Positions 1 to 11,000 of a DNA stretch of 40,537 bases are shown here, in pieces. Every line of letters begins with the position of its first letter. Positions within the stretch are counted from its first letter, which is position 1. Below the pieces are notes generated by a model. It was not told the DNA's origin and ran no database searches. It worked only from the letters and a program-made list of their open reading frames with translations. Both the position numbers and the translations under genes were made by a program. Source of the DNA: Haloplasmataceae bacterium (GTDB lineage: Bacteria; Bacillota_I; Bacilli_A; Haloplasmatales; Haloplasmataceae); the NCBI GenBank assembly GCA_029240795.1, contig JARDZP010000008.1:1-40537 (forward strand), in the 5' to 3' direction.

Positions 1-702
1 TTTATGCAAAATGTACTACCTAATACATTTAAGTTTGTTTTAATTGTTGGTCCAGGAGGATATTTATTATCTTTTTTCTTAGCTTGGACACTTGCCCAAA
101 TTCCACATCGACCAAGAACCATATTAGCCATTATTCTTTACTCACCTTCAATGACTTTGGGGTTCGCGATGTCAGTAGTTTGGACAATACTTTTCTCAGG
201 GGACTCTACAGGTTATCTCAATAGTTTTTTATTGAATAATAGCTTTATTACCGAACCCATTCAGTGGTTACAATCACCTGAATACTTAATGCCAATTATG
301 ATTATTGTTTCATTATGGTCTAGTATGGGGGTTGGTTTCTTAGCGATGTTATCTGGAGTTTTAAATATAGATCCGGAATTATATGAAGCAGCTTATATCG
401 ATGGAATAAAAAGCAAATTGCAAGAAATATTTTATATTACGATCCCAGCGATGAAACCGCAAATGTTATTTGGGGCTGTTATGGCAGCTGTAAACACATT
501 TCAAGCAGGAAGTATTGGGATACAATTATCTGGCTCTAATCCAACACCACAAAATGCTGGACAATTATTTGTAAATCATATCGATGACTATGGTTTTATC
601 AGATATGAGATGGGTTACGCTGCAGCTGTATCAGTTATCCTATTGTTAATCGTATATGGAACATCAAAATTAGCTTGGCGCTTGTTTGGTGAAAAAGAAT
701 AG
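1..702 (+). CDS. ABC sugar importer permease 1, cassette A (5' end cut by window)
   Basis: This is an inner-membrane permease of a carbohydrate ABC importer, MalF/UgpA type. The EAA loop that contacts the ATPase is visible near residue 126 as [21 protein letters not shown]. The protein is hydrophobic with several membrane spans. The paralogue at 20803-21735 has 310 residues, and this frame aligns from about its residue 80, including the codon before the first in-window ATG. The true start therefore lies left of the window, and the ATG at 4 is internal. It is followed 16 bases later by permease 2, the expected MalG-type partner. The family is secure; the substrate, probably beta-glucan oligosaccharides, is inferred from the locus. 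Confidence 0.93.
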   Translation, partial: FMQNVLPNTFKFVLIVGPGGYLLSFFLAWTLAQIPHRPRTILAIILYSPSMTLGFAMSVVWTILFSGDSTGYLNSFLLNNSFITEPIQWLQSPEYLMPIMIIVSLWSSMGVGFLAMLSGVLNIDPELYEAAYIDGIKSKLQEIFYITIPAMKPQMLFGAVMAAVNTFQAGSIGIQLSGSNPTPQNAGQLFVNHIDDYGFIRYEMGYAAAVSVILLLIVYGTSKLAWRLFGEKE

Positions 703-718
703 GGAAAGGGGAGAAATT

Positions 719-1591
719 ATGTCATTTCAAGGAACAAAAATAAATCCCAAAAGACATGATATAAGTCAAATTAAATTTTATATATATTTAATTCCTCTCG
801 CAGTATTTATGTTATTACCCATCATATTTGTCTTCTCTCATGCTTTCAAACCACTTAATGAACTATTTACTTATCCACCAAAATTCTTTGTAAAAAGACC
901 AACGCTAGATAATTTTACTGATTTATTTAGACAAACATCTACGTCAGGTATTCCTTTTAGTAGGTATTTATTTAATAGTATCATTGTAACAACAATTGGC
1001 GTATTTGCGACAATTGCGATCACTTCGATGGCTGGATATGCGTTATCAAAACTAAAATTTAAGTTTAAGCACTTTTTATTCGAAATGAATCAATTGGCAT
1101 TAATGTTTGTAGGGACAGCTTTAGTTATTCCAACTTATTTGGTAACAGTAAATATTGGTATTTTAGATACATATTTAGCTCACTTGCTACCTATTTTGTC
1201 CTTACCAGTTGGATTGTTTTTAGTAAAACAATTTATTGATCAAGTACCTGATTCATTAATTGAAGCAGCTAAACTTGACGGTGCTAATGAATTGCAAATT
1301 TATTGGCGAATTATAGTTCCAATCATTAAACCTGCTTTAGCTACTGTTGGTATTCTCGCATTTCAAAGATTTTGGAACGACATGGGAACTTCAAGTTTAT
1401 ATGTAAATGATGAAAGTAAAAAGACACTTGCATTCTTTATGACTACATTAACTTCATCGGTAGGTAACCAAGTCGCAGGTCAAGGTATGCGAGCAGCATC
1501 ATCACTTATCATGTTTATACCAAACTTATTAATTTTTATTTTAATTCAAAACAAAGTAATGGACACCATGGCCCATTCAGGAATCAAGTAG
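719..1591 (+). CDS. ABC sugar importer permease 2 (MalG type), cassette A
   Basis: This is an inner-membrane permease, MalG/UgpE type, of about 290 residues. Its EAA loop reads EAAKLDGANELQIYWRIIVP. I chose the ATG at 719 over an in-frame start at 686: it follows a GGGGAG ribosome site and gives the N-terminus MSFQGTKINP, matching MSLQGTKINP of the paralogue at 21751. The upstream start would overlap permease 1 and add 11 unmatched residues. It pairs with the preceding permease to form the membrane channel. The next gene begins 12 bases after the stop, so co-transcription is likely. Confidence 0.95.
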   Translation: MSFQGTKINPKRHDISQIKFYIYLIPLAVFMLLPIIFVFSHAFKPLNELFTYPPKFFVKRPTLDNFTDLFRQTSTSGIPFSRYLFNSIIVTTIGVFATIAITSMAGYALSKLKFKFKHFLFEMNQLALMFVGTALVIPTYLVTVNIGILDTYLAHLLPILSLPVGLFLVKQFIDQVPDSLIEAAKLDGANELQIYWRIIVPIIKPALATVGILAFQRFWNDMGTSSLYVNDESKKTLAFFMTTLTSSVGNQVAGQGMRAASSLIMFIPNLLIFILIQNKVMDTMAHSGIK

Positions 1592-1603
1592 GAGGATTAC
1601 GTT

Positions 1604-3679
1604 ATGAAGAAAAATTTTATCTTATTGTTTTTAACGTTAATTACTTTCCTTATTACTTTAACGACTATAAATGTTAAAGCTGAAAATGGTGTTCCATATA
1701 AAACATTTACTGAGGATAGTAGTCATTGGTTAATTCAAACACAGGATGCTTATATTCCAGTGGCGGTAATCGACGTGTTAAAGGATGAAAAATTGAAAAA
1801 TCCGGAAGATATCTTTATCTTAGAAGAAAAAATCTATATAGCTGATACAGGTAATAAACGGATATTAGTAGTTGAAGATAATTTAAATCTTGTTACTTCA
1901 TTAGGTAGCGGGATACTAAATCAACCTACAGGTGTGTTTGTGACTAAAGAAAATGAGGAAACGTTTATTTTTGTTGCAGATTATGGCAATAAATTAGTAT
2001 ATAAATTTGATGCATCAGGTAACATGATTCAAGAGTTTGGTCGTCCACAAAATTCACCTTTATTTGGTGAAAGTGAATCATTTCAGCCTAATAAAATTAC
2101 TGTAGATGCTAGAGGTAATATATATATCGTGGACTTAGCGAATTTAAATGGAATTATTCAATTAAGTAAACAGGGTGAATTTTTAGGTTATTTTGGACAA
2201 AGCTTAGTTAAACCCTCATTAAGAACGATATTACAATTTATCTTTTACTCAGATGAGCAAAAACAAAAAGTTTATAAAGAACCATCCACAAATATTGCGA
2301 ACTTAGCTTTAGATCATGAAGGATTAATTAATACTGTTGCTAATGATATCAATGGAAATATCATTCAAAGATTAAATATTTCGGGAAATAATCTTTTACC
2401 TGATGGAACGAATACGGGTACTGTTTTTTTAACAAGAGATTATAATCAATTAGTTAATTTAGTCGATATATTCGTAGGACCAATTGGCAATATTTATGTC
2501 ATTGATAATATCGGCTTTATTTCTGAATATGATATGGAAGGTAACTTACTATTTGTATTTGGAGGTAAAGACGATACAGGTATGGTGAAAGGTCTCTTAA
2601 ATACACCCACAGGAATCGCTAGTGATGATAGTTTTAATCTCTATGCAATTGATAAAGTAGATAGTAAAATTCATGTTTACGCGCCAACTGAATTCGCCAA
2701 TTTGGTGCATGAAGCAATTAATTACTATCAAGATGGTAAATATATCGAAAGTAAAGAACCTTGGGAAAAAGTATTACAAATGAACAGTATGTTTGATTTA
2801 GCGCATATTGGTTTAGGCAATGCTTATTACAAATTAGAAATGTATGATGACGCTATTAAACATTTTGAAATAGCCAATAACAAATTGGGCTATTCTCAAA
2901 GTTATTGGGAACTTCGAAATATCTGGTTTAATAATAATTTGTTATATATCTTACTCTTATTTCTAATTTGGATATTAGATAGAATATGTATAAAAGGGTA
3001 CTATTTCAAATTGATTATCTCTTATATTATAAAACCATTTACTTATTTAACTAAATTCAAATTGTTTAAAGAAATTAAATATATTACTTATTTAATGAAA
3101 AATCCTGCAGATGTTTTTTATGGGATTAAAAGACAAAAGAAAGTATCAATTTTTACAGCAACTTTATTATACTTTGTCTTATATATAGAACATTTATTTT
3201 CAAAAATATATACTGGATTTGTATTTAATTTCACAGAAGTTGAAAGATTATCACTATTAAGTGAAGCATCACAAATATTAGTACCATTATTAATTTTTGT
3301 TATAGCGAATTACTTAGTTGGATCTATTAATGAGGGAGAAGGTAGATTAAAAGATGTTTATATTAGTACAATCTATTCATTAATGCCTCTAATTATCTTT
3401 TGGCCATTTGTAACAATCTTATCACAATTTTTAACAGTTAATGAAACATTTATATTTACCTCTACAACGAATATTTTATGGGCGTGGTCATTTATAAACT
3501 TGTTTGTTATGATTAAAGAAGTTCATAACTATAGTGTAAAAGAAACTTTAAAAATCATCATAATCACGATCTTCACGATGCTGATGATTGTGGCCGCATG
3601 CTTTATATTTTATATTTTATTTAATCAAGTAATCGACTTTATTTTTGAAGTATTAACGGAGGTGAGATCAAATGCGTAA
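1604..3679 (+). CDS. NHL-repeat / TPR / YIP1-like membrane protein, cassette A
   Basis: This 691-residue exported membrane protein has an unusual domain chain. A signal peptide ends near residue 26 (NVKA). NHL/beta-propeller-like repeats follow at about 62-362, with motifs such as IYIADTGNKRI and FVADYGNKLVYKFD. A TPR-like helical pair lies at about 367-430 (HIGLGNAYYKLEMYDDAIKHF). A membrane span sits near 445-463, and a C-terminal multi-span YIP1-like domain runs from about 515 to the end, with NYLVGSINEGEGRLKD. The propeller and TPR should face outward and the YIP1-like part should lie in the membrane (inference). It lies between permeases and overlaps the next gene by 8 bases. I recall similar genes beside sugar importers in Paenibacillus-type Firmicutes, with no known function. 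A scaffold or sensor of the importer is a guess. Confidence 0.82.
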   Translation: MKKNFILLFLTLITFLITLTTINVKAENGVPYKTFTEDSSHWLIQTQDAYIPVAVIDVLKDEKLKNPEDIFILEEKIYIADTGNKRILVVEDNLNLVTSLGSGILNQPTGVFVTKENEETFIFVADYGNKLVYKFDASGNMIQEFGRPQNSPLFGESESFQPNKITVDARGNIYIVDLANLNGIIQLSKQGEFLGYFGQSLVKPSLRTILQFIFYSDEQKQKVYKEPSTNIANLALDHEGLINTVANDINGNIIQRLNISGNNLLPDGTNTGTVFLTRDYNQLVNLVDIFVGPIGNIYVIDNIGFISEYDMEGNLLFVFGGKDDTGMVKGLLNTPTGIASDDSFNLYAIDKVDSKIHVYAPTEFANLVHEAINYYQDGKYIESKEPWEKVLQMNSMFDLAHIGLGNAYYKLEMYDDAIKHFEIANNKLGYSQSYWELRNIWFNNNLLYILLLFLIWILDRICIKGYYFKLIISYIIKPFTYLTKFKLFKEIKYITYLMKNPADVFYGIKRQKKVSIFTATLLYFVLYIEHLFSKIYTGFVFNFTEVERLSLLSEASQILVPLLIFVIANYLVGSINEGEGRLKDVYISTIYSLMPLIIFWPFVTILSQFLTVNETFIFTSTTNILWAWSFINLFVMIKEVHNYSVKETLKIIIITIFTMLMIVAACFIFYILFNQVIDFIFEVLTEVRSNA

Positions 3680-6011
3680 ATTTATTATGGGTTTATTCAC
3701 ATTAATTGTCTGTATTTTTACTGTATCATTTTTCATTACAGCTAATAACAAATCACAAGAATCAGTAGATTTTATCACAAAACCGCCTCTAGTTGGTGAA
3801 CAATTATATCTTTCTAACCGTTTTACACTACCTGAAAGTAATGTCACTTATGTGTATGATCTAGTAATACCTGATGGATACGAAAAAATTGCGGAAAATT
3901 CGAAATATGAGCTTTATTTAAATAAAACTAAAGTCGTGTTTAAAGTTAAAGATTTAACTACAGGATATATTTGGAGTTCAGCACTTGATCAGACACTTAC
4001 GAGAGATGAAATAGAAGTTGCTAAATACGCTAATACAGCATTAAGTAGTTTTTCGATTGAATATTTTGAATACAATTCTGAATTAAATGATCATACTGGT
4101 GGTTATGTTGAAACAAAAAAGGACGCTTTTCTTTATTTTTCAACTATCCCAAATTCAAGAAATGATCGAACCATCAAGAGTCGGCGGTTAGATGAAGATG
4201 TAGTCACAACTTATACAAATATTGAAAATGGGGTAAAAGTCAATTTAGATTTTATTAATATTAAAATTGGATTTGATGTTGATGTCACTCTTAATGAAGA
4301 CGGACTCCATGTTCATATTCCAAATGAATCAATCGTTGAATCTGAAAATAAACTTGCGACAATTAATGTAATGCCGTTTCTAGGGTCAACAATTACAGAT
4401 CAAGTTCCAGGTTACATGTTTATACCTGATGGGTCTGGTGCATTAATTCGCTACAAAAATAACGGTGAGGCGAAAATTAATGCTTTTACAGCTCGCTTTT
4501 ATGGTGTTAATCATGGAATTACAAATGTCTTAGTAGAACCATATAAAACTGAATCGCTCTTCTTAACTGCACCAGTATTTGGTGCTATTCATGGCGTAGA
4601 CCAAAATGGTGTTATTGGGATCATTGAAAGTGGATCTTATAATGCGGAATTAAACATAAATTCAAATGGGGCATTAGGGACAAAGTTTAATTGGATTACA
4701 CCAAGTTATTTAATAAGAGAAAATTATAATTTATACAAAGTTAATAAAACATTTGAAGCTGAAAAAAATCCGGAAGATATTACTGTGAGTTATCAATTCT
4801 TACAAAATAAAGACGCAAATTATGTAGGCATGGCTAAAGCTTATCAAGCTAATTTAGTTAAGGATAATGTACTATCAAAACAAATTAACAATCAAACACC
4901 ATTAAGACTAGAGATTTTAGCATCAGAAACTACTTCGGGTTTATTTGGACCCAAGGTTGAAACAATGACTACAATAGCAAAAAGTAAAGAATTCATAAAT
5001 GACTTAACGAGTCATGATGTGGATGATTTGTTAGTTGTCATGCGAGGTTGGAATAAAGGTGGATTAAGTGGAACATCGCCTTATTCAATTAACTATGAAG
5101 GTAAAGTGGGTTCAAATAGTGAATTTAAGGACTTTATAAATGATTTGAAACTTCAAAATATTCCAGTATATTTCTATAATGATTATGTCATTGGTTACAG
5201 TAGTACAGATCGAATTAGTTTAAGAACTGATATCGCAAAAAGTTTACAACGCGTGCAAATGGAGTTTTTGACTCCTAAAGAACCCGTTTATGATAAATAT
5301 TACTACTTATATCCAAATGCATCTTTGAACTTAGCTAAAGACGATCTATCAGCCTATGATAAACGTGGTATTGAGAATTTAGCAATCGATTCAATCGGAC
5401 ATACTATCTTTTCTTATTATAATAAAGGAATTGATTATAAACGGGTAGATTCAGTGAGTAAATATAAGGAATTGTTAAATACACTTAATAGGAATGTTTC
5501 AATGTATAAACCAAATGCTTATATGTGGCAATATAGTGAAAACTATTTCGATATGCCAATGTTTAGTTCTCAATACACGTACTATTCTGATTCAGTTCCA
5601 TTTTTACAAATTGTATTAAAAGGCTATATGAATTATTACGCACCATTTTCAAATTTTAGTGCAACATCTAAAGAACAATTACTGTTAATGATTGATTACG
5701 GTATGTTACCTTCTTTTATTGTTACGGATAAACCTTCATATAATTTGAAATATACAAATTCTTATGAATTTTATACAACACAGTATAGTGATATGAAAAA
5801 GTTAATTATCGACCAATATCAAAAAATAAATATTCATTTACAAAAACTAAAAAATGAAACACTTGAAAGTCGTGAAATACTCGAAGCAGGTGTTGTCAAA
5901 GTGACTTATTCTAATCGTAATGTGGTAATCATTAATTATACAAATAGTGATTTTGATTATAATGGATTTATTATAAGTCCAAAAGATTTTAAGATGATTG
6001 GTGGGAATTAG
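3672..6011 (+). CDS. DUF5696-like exported membrane-anchored protein, cassette A
   Basis: This protein has 779 residues with one hydrophobic N-terminal segment (about 5-24) serving as signal or membrane anchor; no lipobox is seen, and the rest should be extracellular. Marks shared with its paralogue at 24673 include PGYMFIPDGSGALIRY (about 246-261), GMAKAYQANL (about 386) and ATSGLFGPK... before an alternating alpha/beta region at about 415-700. That region (RGWNKGGLSG, IPVYFYNDY) looks like a TIM-barrel-type glycosidase fold. I assign it to DUF5696 from memory of family features and context, not by search. It overlaps the NHL/YIP1 gene by 8 bases and is followed 1 base later by permease 3. 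Function is unknown; glycan binding or cleavage is inference. Confidence 0.72.
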   Translation: MRKFIMGLFTLIVCIFTVSFFITANNKSQESVDFITKPPLVGEQLYLSNRFTLPESNVTYVYDLVIPDGYEKIAENSKYELYLNKTKVVFKVKDLTTGYIWSSALDQTLTRDEIEVAKYANTALSSFSIEYFEYNSELNDHTGGYVETKKDAFLYFSTIPNSRNDRTIKSRRLDEDVVTTYTNIENGVKVNLDFINIKIGFDVDVTLNEDGLHVHIPNESIVESENKLATINVMPFLGSTITDQVPGYMFIPDGSGALIRYKNNGEAKINAFTARFYGVNHGITNVLVEPYKTESLFLTAPVFGAIHGVDQNGVIGIIESGSYNAELNINSNGALGTKFNWITPSYLIRENYNLYKVNKTFEAEKNPEDITVSYQFLQNKDANYVGMAKAYQANLVKDNVLSKQINNQTPLRLEILASETTSGLFGPKVETMTTIAKSKEFINDLTSHDVDDLLVVMRGWNKGGLSGTSPYSINYEGKVGSNSEFKDFINDLKLQNIPVYFYNDYVIGYSSTDRISLRTDIAKSLQRVQMEFLTPKEPVYDKYYYLYPNASLNLAKDDLSAYDKRGIENLAIDSIGHTIFSYYNKGIDYKRVDSVSKYKELLNTLNRNVSMYKPNAYMWQYSENYFDMPMFSSQYTYYSDSVPFLQIVLKGYMNYYAPFSNFSATSKEQLLLMIDYGMLPSFIVTDKPSYNLKYTNSYEFYTTQYSDMKKLIIDQYQKINIHLQKLKNETLESREILEAGVVKVTYSNRNVVIINYTNSDFDYNGFIISPKDFKMIGGN

Positions 6012-6012
6012 G

Positions 6013-6897
6013 ATGACTAAGAAGTTTAAAAGAAAAGCTTATAACAAGAATGAAGCAATTTGGGGTTATATTTTTATTTCAGTATGGTTAATTGGATTCT
6101 TAGTTTTTACTTTGGTTCCAATGGCACAATCATTTTATTATAGCTTAAATAACGCGCGATTTGCGGGAAGTACAATGGAATTAGCTTTCATTAAATTTGA
6201 AAATTATCGTCGTTTATTTTTTACTGATGAATTATTTCCACCATTAATTATTAGGTATATCACTGAAACAGTAATTAATGTACCAATTGCTTTAGTATTT
6301 TCATTATTAATCGCCATGTTAATTAATCAAAAAATTAAAGGTAGAGGCATATGGCGTGTCATATTCTTCCTCCCAGTCGTAATAGCATCAGGACCTGTTA
6401 TGAATGAGTTAGGAAATCAAGGGGCTACTACAGTACCACTTTTAAATAATCCGAGTATTTATACCTTTCTGCATGAATATTTACCAGAGTTCTTATTTAC
6501 ACCATTAAACACCTTATTTAGTAAAATGATTATGGTGTTATGGTTTACTGGAATTCCTGTCTTAATTTTTTTAGCTGGTTTACAAAAAATTGACCGTGCC
6601 GTATATGAAGCAGCAGCTATTGATGGTGCTTCACCATGGGAAAGCTTCTGGAAAGTTACATTACCAGCAGTAAAACCATTTATTACCGTTAATATGATTT
6701 ACTTATTTGTTTCTATGTCTTATAATTCATCATTTGCTGGTAGTGAAATTATCACTTATATACAAGATCAATCATTTTTCACACTATCTGGGTTAGGGTT
6801 TGGATATGGTAGTGCGATCGCATGGATATTCTTTGGTGTAATAGTAATTTTAATCTCAGCATTTATAGGATTACTAAATATTAAGAGAGAAAAGTGA
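6013..6897 (+). CDS. ABC sugar importer permease 3 (MalF type), cassette A
   Basis: This is an inner-membrane permease of about 294 residues with an EAA loop EAAAIDGASPWESFWKVTLP. I chose the ATG at 6013, one base after the preceding stop and just behind a GGTGGG ribosome site. A TTG at 5998 would overlap the previous gene and adds residues absent from the paralogue at 27074. The gene ends in TGA, followed by another open frame, which supports TGA acting as a true stop. It pairs with permease 4 and gives this cassette a second complete membrane channel. The paralogue carries a C-terminal basic extension that this one lacks. Confidence 0.93.
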   Translation: MTKKFKRKAYNKNEAIWGYIFISVWLIGFLVFTLVPMAQSFYYSLNNARFAGSTMELAFIKFENYRRLFFTDELFPPLIIRYITETVINVPIALVFSLLIAMLINQKIKGRGIWRVIFFLPVVIASGPVMNELGNQGATTVPLLNNPSIYTFLHEYLPEFLFTPLNTLFSKMIMVLWFTGIPVLIFLAGLQKIDRAVYEAAAIDGASPWESFWKVTLPAVKPFITVNMIYLFVSMSYNSSFAGSEIITYIQDQSFFTLSGLGFGYGSAIAWIFFGVIVILISAFIGLLNIKREK

Positions 6898-6907
6898 GGT
6901 GAGAACA

Positions 6908-7963
6908 ATGAGTATGAAAGAAAAGTGTGAAGCACTGATAAAAGCCCTAAAAAAAATTAATTATATTCGTTTAAAACAAAAAGTAAAAAAACGTTTATTA
7001 GGAATGCAACTAACAGATGGAATACTTATTAAGGTTATTATTTATGGTATGTTAATCTCTCTAGGATTTGTTTTCTTATATCCTATTCTCTATATGGTTA
7101 TTACAAGTCTTAAATCAGATGAAGATATTATGAATACGTCATTAAAATGGATTCCAAATCTACTTGAATTTAAAAACTATGCTGATGTTTTGAAAGCGTT
7201 AAAGTTAATAAAAACAGAAAAATTTATCTTGAATTCGTTATTCCAAACAACATTAATTGCGGGTATTCCTGCAATATGTACTCTAATATCAGCTAGTTTA
7301 GCTGGCTATGGTTTCTCAAGATTTAGATTTCCATTTAAAAATGTGTTATTTGCATTAATGATTGCAACATTTATAATAGCACCACAAATTCTTGCAATCC
7401 CACGGTTCGTTTGGTATAAGGATCTAAATCTCATTACAATCTCAACAGATACACCAATTGGATTATTTGATCTTAAAGGTTATTGGTTATTTTATAAACC
7501 ATTGTTAACGTATATATTACCTGCGTTATTAGGCCAAGGAATCAATTCTGCATTATTCATATTAATATTCTGGAGTATGTTTAATATGATTCCTAAATCG
7601 TTAGAAGAAGCAGCCAAAATAGATGGAGCAAGCAATATTAAAATCTATACAAAAATCGCAATTCCTTTATCAAAAGCTGGATTTATTATTGTATTTTTGT
7701 TCTCTTTCGTTTGGTATTGGAATGAAACATACTTAGCTAATTTCTACTTTGGTCAATCAAACTTAGCTACTTTACCAATGCAGTTACAACGTTATATAAG
7801 TGGAGTAGTTAACCCTAATAGCGGACAATTACAACGAATGTTATTTCAACCAGAAAAAATGGCAGCGACACTTATTATCATCATACCGTTATTAATCTTA
7901 TACTTTTCATTACAACGTTATTTCGTTGAAAGCATCGATCGATCTGGCATAACAGGAGAATAA
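6908..7963 (+). CDS. ABC sugar importer permease 4 (MalG type), cassette A
   Basis: This MalG-type permease has about 351 residues and an EAA loop EAAKIDGASNIKIYTKIAIP. A basic cytoplasmic N-terminal extension of roughly 40 residues precedes the first span. It includes LLGMQLTDGIL, matching LLGIKTTDGLLF in the paralogue at 28104, so the extension is conserved. The likely start is the ATG at 6908 behind GAGGTGAG. GTG at 6899 and ATG at 6914 are alternatives. It is the last gene of this cassette, and a terminator follows at about 8017-8047. Confidence 0.92.
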   Translation: MSMKEKCEALIKALKKINYIRLKQKVKKRLLGMQLTDGILIKVIIYGMLISLGFVFLYPILYMVITSLKSDEDIMNTSLKWIPNLLEFKNYADVLKALKLIKTEKFILNSLFQTTLIAGIPAICTLISASLAGYGFSRFRFPFKNVLFALMIATFIIAPQILAIPRFVWYKDLNLITISTDTPIGLFDLKGYWLFYKPLLTYILPALLGQGINSALFILIFWSMFNMIPKSLEEAAKIDGASNIKIYTKIAIPLSKAGFIIVFLFSFVWYWNETYLANFYFGQSNLATLPMQLQRYISGVVNPNSGQLQRMLFQPEKMAATLIIIIPLLILYFSLQRYFVESIDRSGITGE

Positions 7964-8016
7964 AATAGAACAATGATATCTTAAATAAAATATAATTAAA
8001 ATTATAAGATGTAAAA

Positions 8017-8052
8017 AAAACAGTGGATTTTAATAGTCCACTGTTTTAATTT
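8017..8052. terminator. Bidirectional intrinsic terminator between convergent genes
   Basis: An 11-bp perfect inverted repeat (8017-8027 with 8037-8047) has a core of CAGTGGA/TCCACTG. A run of A lies on its left and of T on its right. It can therefore end both the permease operon on the plus strand and the lipoprotein gene on the minus strand. This is read directly from the sequence. Confidence 0.88.
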
Positions 8053-8097
8053 TTAAAGAATGTTTATAGTATAATTAATTGAGATTTATATTAGTCT

Positions 8098-11000
8098 TTA
8101 TTCTAATACAAATAGTTTAACATTATCAATTGATACTTTTGAAACTGGAGCAGAATTAAATCCACCCATTTCAAATGTTAATTTAATATTTGTGTAAGTA
8201 TCTCTAGTAACTGTAAAGGAAAGTTCAAAAGTTTGTGATGTTTCAGTTAAATTAACTAATATTTCACCATAACCTTGCCATTGATTACCTGTACCGTCAT
8301 AACCTAATTTAGAATAGATATCTCTTGGAGCTGTAGAAGAGGCATCAAATACAAGTTTGTATGTTTTACCTTTTTCTAATTTAATACCTTCTTGTTGTAA
8401 TTGTACAGCCCATGATTGCCCACCTAATGCAGTTATATCCATTTCAGCTATACCTGCGTTAATAGAAGCTGTGGCAGCCGCTACTGAACCAGACCAAGCA
8501 TTGGTATCAATAAAAGTTACCCATCCACTGCTTAAATCAGCTGCAAAGTCACCGTTTACGATATCATTAGTGTCAATAAATACAAATTCTTTAACAGTTA
8601 CAACGCGAGTTGCTGTTGTAATATTACCAGCTTCATCAGTTAATGTATAAGTTAAAGTATAATCTCCTGCAACAGCTGTATCTACAGTACCATCAACTAC
8701 TACATCATCTACAGTGAGTGTAAGATCTCTTCTATCCCAAACTGATAAACCAGCTTTAAGATCAAATGTTGAGTTTAATGAAACTATGGAATTATCTACA
8801 CCACTTAGAAGTGGTTTATCAGTATCAACTTTAACATCATGTACGAATAATTTCATATTATCAAGAGTGACTACTGAAACTGGAGTACCAGTGAAATTAC
8901 CTAAGTTAACTGATAATTGTATATTATCAACAGTAGGCTCAGTTACAGTAAAGTTAAATTCATACGATTGCATTTCTGTAGTTAAACTAAATTTCTTTGA
9001 ATTATAACCTTTATCAGCAGTAGTTTTAAATGTTATTTCAATATCACGAGCTACTGAAGATTTAGCTTGGAATACAAATTTATAAGTAAATCCTTTTTCT
9101 AATTTGAATTGTTTTTGTTGTAATTGGATTTCCCAAGAACTATCACCAATATTTGTAATATTGGCTTCTAATTCACCATTTGCATTAACAGTATAGGCTA
9201 CTTCACGTCCACCATTATGCCATTCAGACCAAGCAGTTGTAAATGGTTCAGAGAAATCACCATTTTTAATACTTGTTGTATCAAAATATTCAAACTCTTT
9301 TACTGTTACAACGCGAGTAACAGAAGTATCGTTACCAGCACTGTCTGCTAATGTATAAGTAAGGGTGTAAGTACCAGCAACTGCAGTATTTACAGTATCA
9401 CCAGTAATTACTAGATTATCATTTGTTAATAAATCTTTGTTATCAGAAACTGAAACACCGGCTTTATTATCAAAAGTAGAGTTTAAAGGAATTAATACAT
9501 CATTTGCTCCAGCAATAACTGGATCAGTAGTATCTACAAGATCTTCAACCAATACAAATAATTTAATATTATCTAACGTTACAACTGAAGGTAGTGTTCC
9601 TGTTAATCTACCTAAGTTGAAAGCTAAAACCATATTTTCATTTGTGTCGCCTGTAACAGTGAAAACAAATGTATATGTTGTCATTACATCAGTTAAATTA
9701 ACTGATCTAGCGTTATAAGTTGCGTCTGAAGCTGTTTTGAATAAAGGTTTAATTTCACGAGCTACAGTAGATTTAGCTTCAAATTGTAATTTATACATTT
9801 TGTCTTTTTCTAATTTAATACCTGCTTGTTGTAATTGAATTTGCCAATCGTTATTATCTGTAGTAGCAAGAGTTGTTACATTAATTTCTATTTGACCAGC
9901 TTCATTTATATCAAATGATACTGCATTAGAATTATCATGCCATTCTCTCCACATTGTTTCAGAAGCATGGTCAATGGTAATTGTTTCTTCTTGAGCGAAA
10001 TCACCATTTAAAATTTCATTAGTGTTAGTACTTAGTAAAGTTTTAACTGTTATAACACGTGTAACAGTTACGGTATTTCCAGATTCATCTGTTAATGTAT
10101 ATGTAAAAGTAAAATCTCCAATAACAGAAGTATCAAAAGTTGTAACTACTTCACCTGCGGCATTTTTAATAACAAGATCATTAGCAGTTAAAGTTTTATC
10201 TTTATTATCTGAAACTGTAATAGCATCTTTAAGATCATATATTAAATTTTGTTCTACGACAGTATCAATTGCACCAGTTATTACTGGATTTGTTTCATCA
10301 GCTGCTTCAGATATATCAGTAATTGCAAAATCATCGAAATATAATGTAGTAGGTTTACTATTTGCGTCAACTTTACCCATCATAACACCAAATTTAGCTG
10401 TTGTGATAGTAGCTGTATCAACATTGATATCTACTGAATAAGTTGCCCATTCTGTAGTTACATTAAGTATTTGACGACCATATTTACGATAACCATTTGC
10501 TGGATCTTCTACCATACCTTCAATTGAACGAGCTTCATCAGCTTTAGCTTTGAAAGATATGCGATAAGTTTTTCCTTCTTCAATCATAAGATTAACTTGC
10601 TCAAATTGTGCTGCCCAGTAATCATTACCAATACTTGTAACAACAACTACAGCTACACCATCTACAACAGTAGCAGTAGAACCACTTGTGTTCCAAGGAG
10701 CTAATTCGTTATCATCAAAGTTTGGATTTAAGAATTTAGCACCAGTTATTTTTTCTTTAACATTTACTGTACGTAATTTAACTGCAGTATTACCAGCAGC
10801 ATCAGTTACAGTATAAGTAAGTGTATAAGAATCTGGAACAGCTAAATCATAATCAGCTGGCAAAGTAACAACGATTTGTTCTGTTAAATCACCATCTACT
10901 AAATCTTCAGCTGTAATACCAGCCATTGGATCAAAATCACCCGTAGTTTCACCGATGATAAGATCAACTCCAAATAATCCTTTGAATATTGGTTTGAATA

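Noticed and set aside
686-718. Upstream in-frame start for permease 2
   Set aside because: It overlaps permease 1, adds 11 residues absent from the paralogue, and the ATG at 719 has a better ribosome site.
5998-6012. TTG start for permease 3
   Set aside because: It lies within the preceding gene; the ATG at 6013 matches the paralogue and has a ribosome site.
6895-6897. TGA read as Trp (mycoplasma code)
   Set aside because: Genes run full length with TGG for Trp, and this TGA ends permease 3 exactly where homology ends.
8500-10740. Regular repeats suggesting a CRISPR array
   Set aside because: The repeats are diverged protein-domain repeats several hundred bases apart within one reading frame.
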